A stretch of 21,003 bases of DNA from a virus. This document shows positions 15,660-21,003 of this stretch, piece after piece. The notes below the pieces were generated by a model. It was not told where the DNA came from, ran no database searches, and saw nothing but the letters and a program-made list of their open reading frames with translations. Each line of letters begins with the position of its first letter. Position 1 is the first letter of the stretch. The stretch covers positions 1-21,003 of IMG/VR virus record IMGVR_UViG_3300044451_000406; one strand, given 5' to 3'. The position numbers and the translations under genes are program-made.

Positions 15660-16783
15660 TGCCGCGCCAACGGTTGTTCCTTGATGTCTCCTGCGTTGAT
15701 GCCGCCAGGGCACGGATTCGCCATGTGTACGACACATTTGACACCGTGTGCGTCCAGTTCTCTGGCGGAAAAGACTCGACGGCGATTCTGCACCTGGCGA
15801 AGGAAGTCCACGAGGAGCGTGGGCTTGGACCAGTAAAGGTGATTTTCCGCGACGAGGAAATGGTCAGCCCGATGGTGGTGGACTATGTAATGAAAGTTCG
15901 CAACTACCCGTGGGTTGACATGGAGTGGTACTGCTTGCCGTACGGGGCAGAAATATGGATTCTCGGGCGCCGCGAGACGGCCCTGCTGTGGAGTGGGAAA
16001 AGACAACGAGAAGGTCGTCTCGTCAGGCCGATGCCGAACTTCGCAATCAACGCAATGCACTTCGGACTGGATCACGACAGGCCACTGAGAGAAACAATCG
16101 ATTACTACACGATGCAGGGGAAGAGGGGTCGTACGGCATTCATTACGGGGGTGAGGGCGAACGAGTCAATGATTCGCTACCGATCCTGCGTGCAAAAAAT
16201 CCACGAGAATTACATCGTCACCCCGTTCGGCGTCAAGCGTGGTCTCCCACTCAAGTTCGCAAAAGTCATTTACGACTGGCAGACGAACGATGTGTTCAAG
16301 TTCATCACCGACTCCGGGGGGGAATACTCGGAGTATTACGATGCCGCCGAAATGACTGGCTCAAACACGAGGGTCGGCATTCCGCTCCACTCAATAGCGA
16401 TACGCAGACTTGGCGATGTGGTGGCAACCGAGCCAGAGTTCTACGATCAATTGGTGCGAGTATTCCCGAGAATTGATGCCCAAAGGAGGCTCGGCAAGGA
16501 CTTTGATTCAGATGCAATCGTCGAGACATACTCCCATGATGGACTCAATGGGGTCAGCCAATTCATATCGGACTTCATGATTGGGACAACAATGCAATCC
16601 GCCGCTCGCCGATACGTGTCCACGTTCAAAAAGAAAATGGCTCTGGATCCGGTTTCGTACCCGATACATTGGCTGGTGCGAACGCTTCTGCTCAACTCGA
16701 TACATGTCACCTCTGCAAACCCAGCGGGTCCAGGCACCAAGACGGGGAGAATCATCAAGGATGCAGGAGTAACCAATGAATGA
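15659..16783 (+). CDS. PAPS reductase-like PP-loop protein (IbrA-like)
   Basis: The 374-residue product has a PP-loop ATP-binding motif, FSGGKDST, at residues 34-41, followed by VKVIFRDEEM, a PWVDMEWYCLPYG stretch, FITGVRANES near 164-170, and KVIYDWQTNDV. This matches the PAPS reductase/adenine nucleotide alpha-hydrolase superfamily, which activates substrates with ATP. The Cys-rich C-terminal motif of true PAPS reductase is absent and only C12, C31, C92 and C177 were noted in the first half, so sulfate reduction and a classical DndC iron-sulfur arrangement are both doubtful. With ParB-like proteins on both sides it most resembles IbrA of IbrA-IbrB pairs. The substrate is unknown. Confidence 0.87.
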   Translation: MPRQRLFLDVSCVDAARARIRHVYDTFDTVCVQFSGGKDSTAILHLAKEVHEERGLGPVKVIFRDEEMVSPMVVDYVMKVRNYPWVDMEWYCLPYGAEIWILGRRETALLWSGKRQREGRLVRPMPNFAINAMHFGLDHDRPLRETIDYYTMQGKRGRTAFITGVRANESMIRYRSCVQKIHENYIVTPFGVKRGLPLKFAKVIYDWQTNDVFKFITDSGGEYSEYYDAAEMTGSNTRVGIPLHSIAIRRLGDVVATEPEFYDQLVRVFPRIDAQRRLGKDFDSDAIVETYSHDGLNGVSQFISDFMIGTTMQSAARRYVSTFKKKMALDPVSYPIHWLVRTLLLNSIHVTSANPAGPGTKTGRIIKDAGVTNE

Positions 16784-17321
16784 CACAACGCACGCAAAAC
16801 CGAGCAGTCTGTCATTCGCACCGTGGCGAACGACCTACATGCTCTCGCCAGACTTGGCGGTGCTGGCGCGCTCAATGAACAGGCACGGAATACTGTCGCC
16901 GATAATTGTGAGAGAAGCAGGACTGACGATTATTGATGGTCACGAACGATGCCTGTTGGCAATGAACAACCAGGCAGTACGCGAGGCAATTGGGGAGACC
17001 GTTCCCATCATTGTTGTCCAGTGCACCGAGGCGGAGGCAATGATTCTCCATGTCCAACTCAACAGGGGCAGGGGTTCTGTCGTATCCAAGAAACTTTCCT
17101 CCCTTGTCAGAAGGCTCCTACTTTCGGGTGCGACAACAGAAGATTTCCTTTGCGAAGCCCTCAACCTGACGATGGACGAGTTTGAGCTCCTGCTTGATGG
17201 GACGATTGTCAAGCATCGTGCAATCAGGGAACATCTCTATTCGCGAGCATGGGTGCCCGTTGAGTCGGCCACGAAGGTCAATGAGCCTGCCATAGAAATG
17301 CCACCGAACGACGACAGATAG
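16776..17321 (+). CDS. ParB-like protein, IbrB-type (second of two)
   Basis: The 181-residue product starts at ATG 16776, overlapping the previous gene by 8 bases with GCAGGAG upstream. It carries a short ParB-like domain: LSPDLAVLARSMNRHGILSP, IIVREAGLTIIDGHERCLLA (D54, G55, H56, E57, R58), IIVVQCTEAEAMILHVQLNRGRG. The C-terminal half is helical and may bind DNA or a partner (SSLVRRLLLSGATTEDFL). It is shorter and quite different from the first ParB-like protein, so the two are not a recent duplication. A position next to an IbrA-like gene suggests they act together. Confidence 0.83.
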   Translation: MNDTTHAKPSSLSFAPWRTTYMLSPDLAVLARSMNRHGILSPIIVREAGLTIIDGHERCLLAMNNQAVREAIGETVPIIVVQCTEAEAMILHVQLNRGRGSVVSKKLSSLVRRLLLSGATTEDFLCEALNLTMDEFELLLDGTIVKHRAIREHLYSRAWVPVESATKVNEPAIEMPPNDDR

Positions 17322-17344
17322 CAGACAAGTGATAACATTAAACT

Positions 17345-17371
17345 TGCTATATCTTTTCATTCGGAGGATTC
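17345..17371 (+). promoter_or_regulatory. Possible extended -10 promoter and strong RBS before the virion gene block
   Basis: The 50-base gap after the second ParB-like gene is the longest plus-strand gap and is AT-rich. TGCTATATC at 17345-17353 resembles an extended -10 element, and GGAGGA at 17363-17368 is a near-perfect ribosome binding site 3 bases before ATG 17372. It lies exactly where the gene content changes from DNA processing to virion assembly. The ribosome binding site is clear; the promoter is tentative. Confidence 0.4.
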
Positions 17372-17575
17372 ATGCCCCAAGCATTAGTGCCAAATGTAGG
17401 CGACGAGGACATCAGCATACCGAGGAGGATAGGTCGCGTTCTCGGGTATGCCCTCGGCAGAACCAGAGAGCGCAACCCCGGTCGGGTGCTTGAGTATGCC
17501 CGCAGACAAACACGCGAGGCAATAAACCAACGAAGAAGGGCAAGGGCACGTAGGGCCGCGGCTCTCGGCAGGTGA
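17372..17575 (+). CDS. Small arginine-rich basic protein
   Basis: The 67-residue product starts at ATG 17372 behind a strong GGAGGA. Apart from the first 15 residues it is extremely basic, with about one Arg in every four residues (RIGRVLGYALGRTRERN, then RRQTREAINQRRRARARRAA) and no Lys. It probably binds nucleic acid or an acidic protein surface. The family is not recognised. Standing first in the virion assembly block, it may be a minor capsid or DNA-associated protein, but that rests on location only. Confidence 0.7.
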   Translation: MPQALVPNVGDEDISIPRRIGRVLGYALGRTRERNPGRVLEYARRQTREAINQRRRARARRAAALGR

Positions 17576-17581
17576 CCGCCA

Positions 17582-18229
17582 ATGGCACTCGTTACGGCGG
17601 CGGAGCTGAAGACCTACATGGACATCAGCCTGACCAACAGGCAGATGGACGCGGCCGACCTGGTGCTTGCTGGTTTGCAGAGCGAATTGGAGATGTTCCT
17701 TCGTCGTCCAGTCGAGGCGCAGAGTCGCACGGAGATCTATCGAATTCCGAGCACGCACACCGGGATACCCATGTCGTCATTCTTCGTGAATGCAAATCCC
17801 ACCGGGGAATCCTTTTACGGAAACCCCGTGAACAATTCAACGTACCTCAATCCGCCGACCAGCATCTATCTGCTCAACACCCCCGTGATCAGCATTTCTC
17901 AGGTCAAGCACAAGCCACTGAACGGAACAGAGGTGACGCTGGTCGCCGATATTGATTACATCAAGAGGGGCTTCGGTGTCGATGTGTTCAGTGCGTACGC
18001 CGACGACACGGTGACGGTCACCTACGTCGGCGGCCTTGACGGCCAGAACATTTCCGTGTTCAAACTGATGATTCTGAGGGCGGCAACCCGGGAGATGCAG
18101 AACATGCACGACGATGTCGTCGGCGTGAAGGATTTGGAGACAAGGAATGTTGCCCCGCTGGAAACTGGATTCTTGGAATCTGAACTGATGGCGCTCAAGC
18201 GTTACCGAAAGAATCGGATAGCAGGATGA
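17582..18229 (+). CDS. Head-to-tail connector, gp6-like
   Basis: The 215-residue product fits the gp6-like/adaptor family that forms a ring under the portal. The N-terminus (LVTAAELKTYMDISLTNRQM, then AADLVLAGLQSELEMFLRRP) is the typical pair of helices. A beta-rich middle follows (NTPVISISQVKHKPLNG), then VTVTYVGGLDGQNI and a helical C-terminus (LMILRAATREMQNMHDDVVG). ATG 17582 has AGGTGA upstream, inside the previous stop region. The next gene starts inside the last codon (ATGA). Sequence divergence in this family is large, so the call relies on helix pattern plus position. Confidence 0.75.
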   Translation: MALVTAAELKTYMDISLTNRQMDAADLVLAGLQSELEMFLRRPVEAQSRTEIYRIPSTHTGIPMSSFFVNANPTGESFYGNPVNNSTYLNPPTSIYLLNTPVISISQVKHKPLNGTEVTLVADIDYIKRGFGVDVFSAYADDTVTVTYVGGLDGQNISVFKLMILRAATREMQNMHDDVVGVKDLETRNVAPLETGFLESELMALKRYRKNRIAG

Positions 18230-18702
18230 GCGAACTGCGTACCAAGGTCGATGCCCAAAAGGCGATTCTCTGCCTAAGAATGATGAAAAAGCGGGCGAAC
18301 GACATGCGCCCGGTTCTGTGGAAATCAAAACAGTGGCTTCGTCTTGCCAACGAGGAGAATTTTCGGCGATCCGGCCTGCCCTCTGGGGGTTGGTTGCCAC
18401 TTGACCGAGAGTACAAAAACTGGAAAAGAATTCACAATCCGCGCGCACCGCAGATGGTGATGACTGGTCGCTTGTTCACAAGTCTGACAACGCTCGCAGG
18501 TTATCCCAATCGGATAGATCTCATGGATGCTGTCTTTGGAACGAAAGTTGAGTATGCGAAATTCCATCAGTACGGAACATCCAGGATGCCAAAACGCAAA
18601 ATCGTGTACGAGCCCGTCGGCTTCGCACACCGATTGGGTCAGGTGGCCGCCGTTTATGTTTGCCATGGAAACACCGCCGCCGTCAGAGAGGCGTTGCCGT
18701 GA
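18226..18702 (+). CDS. Neck/tail completion protein, gpG-like (virion morphogenesis family)
   Basis: The 158-residue product has the signature of the Mu gpG / P2 gpS type virion morphogenesis family: an N-terminal helix pair, MTGRLFTSLTT in the middle, and VEYAKFHQYGTSRMPKRKIV near residues 105-125, where HQYG and the following MPxR are the most conserved parts. These proteins complete the neck or tail. It overlaps the connector gene (ATGA) and the next gene (GTGA). The C-terminal 30 residues (FAHRLGQVAAVYVCHGNT) are less typical. Confidence 0.78.
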   Translation: MSELRTKVDAQKAILCLRMMKKRANDMRPVLWKSKQWLRLANEENFRRSGLPSGGWLPLDREYKNWKRIHNPRAPQMVMTGRLFTSLTTLAGYPNRIDLMDAVFGTKVEYAKFHQYGTSRMPKRKIVYEPVGFAHRLGQVAAVYVCHGNTAAVREALP

Positions 18703-19331
18703 CCGACTACTTGATGCATGGGCCGCAGTTCGCCAAGGAGTACGTCAATGCATACCTGAAAACGGAACTCCCCAAGCGACTCATTCGTTATCGGAATGGC
18801 TGGCGAGTGAGCAGCACGGAAATGCCCGATCCCGAGGACTACTTCACCTACGAACCGCTCGCCATGGATCACTGGCCGACGATTATCACCGTCGTCATAT
18901 CCACGAACTCATTCGAGCAAATCGGCTGGGACGGGTCGCACCCTCTCTACCGAGTTACCTACTCCATGAGAACATACGTCTGGGCGAGGACCGAGGGTTC
19001 CGAGGAGACGACGACCATGCGGGATCGAATGACCGTCGTTGTGAGATCGGCACTCCTTGATGGACCATGCCTTGAGGCGACGGATCCTCGGAAAACATTC
19101 AGGGTCCAGATTGATCAGACGAGCATCAGGGAGGAGTTTTCCGACCTAACCCTCCTGAAAGGCGACAGGGTGCTTGCCGGTTCGTATGTCTCGTACAACC
19201 TACAAATTGACGAGATAGTCCACAGGGAGGACATAGGCACGGTGGAAGAAATAACCATTGCATACCAAAGCGCCACCCTGAGCCAGAACTTCAGCGAGGA
19301 TGGCTATACCAATGAAATCGTTGTCCCATAG
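18699..19331 (+). CDS. Putative tail terminator / tail completion protein
   Basis: The start is GTG 18699, overlapping the previous stop as GTGA and preceded by GAGAGG; an in-frame ATG at 18660 would overlap the gpG-like gene and is rejected. The product has 210 residues, with an N-terminal helix (FAKEYVNAYLKTELPKRLIR) and then alternating strands such as WPTIITVVISTNSFEQIGW, RVTYSMRTYVWART and ITIAYQSATLSQNF. No family is recognised by motif. The place between a gpG-like protein and the tail sheath is where tail terminator proteins of contractile-tailed phages normally lie, and the helix-then-sheet pattern agrees with that. Confidence 0.72.
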   Translation: MTDYLMHGPQFAKEYVNAYLKTELPKRLIRYRNGWRVSSTEMPDPEDYFTYEPLAMDHWPTIITVVISTNSFEQIGWDGSHPLYRVTYSMRTYVWARTEGSEETTTMRDRMTVVVRSALLDGPCLEATDPRKTFRVQIDQTSIREEFSDLTLLKGDRVLAGSYVSYNLQIDEIVHREDIGTVEEITIAYQSATLSQNFSEDGYTNEIVVP

Positions 19332-19345
19332 TTTAGTATTTTAGT

Positions 19346-19759
19346 ATGTTTAAGTTCTTGTCACGACGAGATGAAAACCCCGGCTTTGCCGATGCCGTCC
19401 TGCTGACGAACAAATCCCAACATTGGCTGTGCCTCACCGAAGCAGGCCATCGAGCACCCCCGTTGAGCCATGTCGCCATGGATTCTGCCTCCGTGAATGC
19501 CTCAAACTTGATTGATAAACACGTCCGGGACGGGAACCTGATTGTGACCAGCTTGTCGGACACCCCCCCGCGCCCAAGGTCAAGAAAGAAGAAGAAACAG
19601 GACATTTCAGAGATGGTGGGGGATATCACGGATGAATCGGCGACCACCCCCGAGACGATTGAGGCATTAAATGATATTTTAGTTGCCCAAGCAGAACCAG
19701 AAAATTGGGTATCATCTAATGAGAGCATAGTCGGGCTTCCGACGACGGATGAATTTTAG
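19346..19759 (+). CDS. Unidentified protein with basic patch and acidic tail
   Basis: The 137-residue product begins MFKFLSRRDENPGFADAVLL and has a Lys/Arg patch (RPRSRKKKKQD) near residue 80, then an acidic, disordered-looking C-terminus (DISEMVGDITDESATTPE). The ATG at 19346 has no clear Shine-Dalgarno sequence; the 14-base gap reads as TTTAGTATTTTAGTATG, two near copies of TTTAGTAT. Translation may rely on termination of the upstream gene. No family is recognised. It lies directly before the tail sheath gene. Confidence 0.72.
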   Translation: MFKFLSRRDENPGFADAVLLTNKSQHWLCLTEAGHRAPPLSHVAMDSASVNASNLIDKHVRDGNLIVTSLSDTPPRPRSRKKKKQDISEMVGDITDESATTPETIEALNDILVAQAEPENWVSSNESIVGLPTTDEF

Positions 19760-19768
19760 CGAGGTACC

Positions 19769-21003
19769 ATGCCAGGCGTAATCATTTCTACTTCTGTTCG
19801 CACCGGTCCTTCGGTGCCCCTGTTCAACGAAGCCTCACAGGCATTTTTCGTCGGCTTGGCCGAACGTGGCCCGACAGGCGAGGCAATTCGCGTCTCCAGC
19901 CTCGAGGAATTTGAAAACACCTACGGCGGATTCGCCTCGTACAGCCTTCTCCACCCGACGATTGAGTGCTTCTTTGAGGAAGGCGGCACTCAGTGTTACG
20001 TCGGCAGGGTCGTCGGCGGAGCCGCAGATGTTGGTTCGCTCGAACTTGACGATGCCGATGGCAATGCGACAATCGTTCTGACGGCCAACGGTCCCGGTGA
20101 TTGGAGCACGGATGTTTCCGCTCAGGTCGTGTCTGGCACGATTGCCGGAACTTTCGCCATCAAAATTTTCTTCGATGGCGAACAAATTGCCACGACCGGC
20201 AATTGCACTTCGCGCGAGATTGCGGTCGGCAAGATAAACCTCCATGCCGAAGCAAGCAAGTACATCACCGCGGAGCTCGGAGCAGACACCAGCAACCCGG
20301 CCGTGATGGCAAACCCCTCCAATCTCAGTGCCGGAGACGACGATCGCGCGGCGGTTGTGGATGCCGACTACGCCACGGCACTAGAACTGTTCAATGATGC
20401 ACTCGGTACTGGCGCAGTTTCGTGCCCAGAGTCGTCCTCTGCGACGGTTTACTCTGCCCTGATTGCCCATGCGAATGAGTACAACAGGATCGCCATTCTG
20501 CACGGCGAATCAAACGCGACCATATCCTCAATAAAGTCCTTTGCCCAGACTGCGATTGCCGACGGGCAAAACCTTGAGCATGCGGCGCTGTACTACCCAT
20601 GGGTGTTTGCACCGACCGCGGTCAACGGCGTCAACCGCATGCTCCCGCCGGACGGCTACGTTGCGGCGAAGCGATCCGCAATTGTGAACAGCAACGGCTC
20701 GCACATCCCGTACGCTGGCACGAATTCGCAGGCATCCTTCGTCAATGGCGTCGTCACGGACATTGACCGAGCGAACGGGAATGCGCTCGATGACGAGTGC
20801 ATCAATGCAATTCGGATCATCAGCAACACCGTCCGAATCTACGGTGCAAGATCGCTGTCTCAGGACACCACGAACTTCAGGTACATCACCTCGCAGGACA
20901 CCGTCAACTCAATCGTCACGGATTCATACCGAGCCATCGAACCGCTCGTGTTCACGGCGATTGATGGTCGCGGCATGGTGTTCGCGGCCGTAGAAGCGAG
21001 ACT
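19769..21003 (+). CDS. Contractile tail sheath protein (3' end outside window)
   Basis: The frame from ATG 19769, with GAGG upstream, is open to the right edge (411 codons). The N-terminus is the classic sheath opening: AFFVGLAERGPTGEAIRVSS, LEEFENTYGG, LHPTIECFFEEGGTQCYVGR. A beta-rich insertion domain follows (GNATIVLTANGPGDWSTDV), then the core: YNRIAILHGES, FAQTAIADGQNLEHAALYYP, LPPDGYVAAKRSA, NAIRIISNTVRIYGARSLS and NFRYITSQDTV. Sheath proteins polymerise around the tail tube and contract during injection. Its presence defines the phage as having a contractile tail. Confidence 0.93.
   Translation, partial: MPGVIISTSVRTGPSVPLFNEASQAFFVGLAERGPTGEAIRVSSLEEFENTYGGFASYSLLHPTIECFFEEGGTQCYVGRVVGGAADVGSLELDDADGNATIVLTANGPGDWSTDVSAQVVSGTIAGTFAIKIFFDGEQIATTGNCTSREIAVGKINLHAEASKYITAELGADTSNPAVMANPSNLSAGDDDRAAVVDADYATALELFNDALGTGAVSCPESSSATVYSALIAHANEYNRIAILHGESNATISSIKSFAQTAIADGQNLEHAALYYPWVFAPTAVNGVNRMLPPDGYVAAKRSAIVNSNGSHIPYAGTNSQASFVNGVVTDIDRANGNALDDECINAIRIISNTVRIYGARSLSQDTTNFRYITSQDTVNSIVTDSYRAIEPLVFTAIDGRGMVFAAVEAR

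Noticed and set aside
15659-16783. True PAPS reductase or DndC
   Set aside because: The PP-loop is present, but the C-terminal Cys motif of PAPS reductase and a DndC-like iron-sulfur cysteine set were not seen; no other Dnd genes are nearby.

Overview
The window is part of the genome of a double-stranded DNA tailed bacteriophage, or a prophage of one. It shows a terminase large subunit, an HK97-type portal, an HK97-type prohead protease, head-to-tail connector proteins and the start of a contractile tail sheath, so the virion is of the myovirus type. The sequence is of moderate-to-high GC, genes are tightly packed, and many joints use ATGA, GTGA or TAATG overlaps with frequent GTG starts. This would fit a phage of a high-GC host such as an actinobacterium, but the host cannot be settled from this sequence. 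No tRNA, rRNA, CRISPR array, insertion sequence or integrase was seen.

Layout. From 9763 leftward everything is on the minus strand: a 56-residue two-helix membrane protein, the portal gene (7583-9589), and one enormous reading frame (7493 to beyond the left edge, at least 2,497 codons). The giant frame starts with an ordinary prohead protease and continues as a polyvalent protein: an EF-hand-like loop, five copies of a W-x2-L-[ST] motif, an ArdC-like N-terminal domain, a zincin metallopeptidase with an HEAVH motif, four KTSC-like domains (one split by an insert) and a repeated [FL]-x-S-R-G motif. No stop codon was found in this frame, and long antisense frames in 1-7500 are its shadows. The major capsid protein is not in the window and may lie past the left edge.

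From 9832 rightward everything is on the plus strand. The terminase comes first, divergent from the portal. A DNA recombination and processing cassette follows: an unidentified protein, a Rad52-like annealing protein, a Cas4/RecB-type Fe-S nuclease, a coiled-coil protein, an HNH nuclease, a RuvC-like resolvase and another helical protein. Next is a three-gene ParB-like / PAPS-reductase-like / ParB-like unit resembling IbrA-IbrB pairs. After a short spacer with a possible promoter (17322-17371), virion assembly resumes with a small basic protein, a gp6-like connector, a gpG-like neck or tail-completion protein, a putative tail terminator, an unidentified protein and the tail sheath, which runs off the right edge.

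How it fits together. Portal, protease, terminase and connectors build and fill the capsid. The Rad52, nuclease and RuvC genes can support recombination and processing of concatemers before packaging. The giant protease fusion is the most unusual element: prohead proteases act inside the procapsid, so a fused anti-restriction-like cargo could be carried in the virion and released by proteolysis or delivered with the DNA. That last step is inference.
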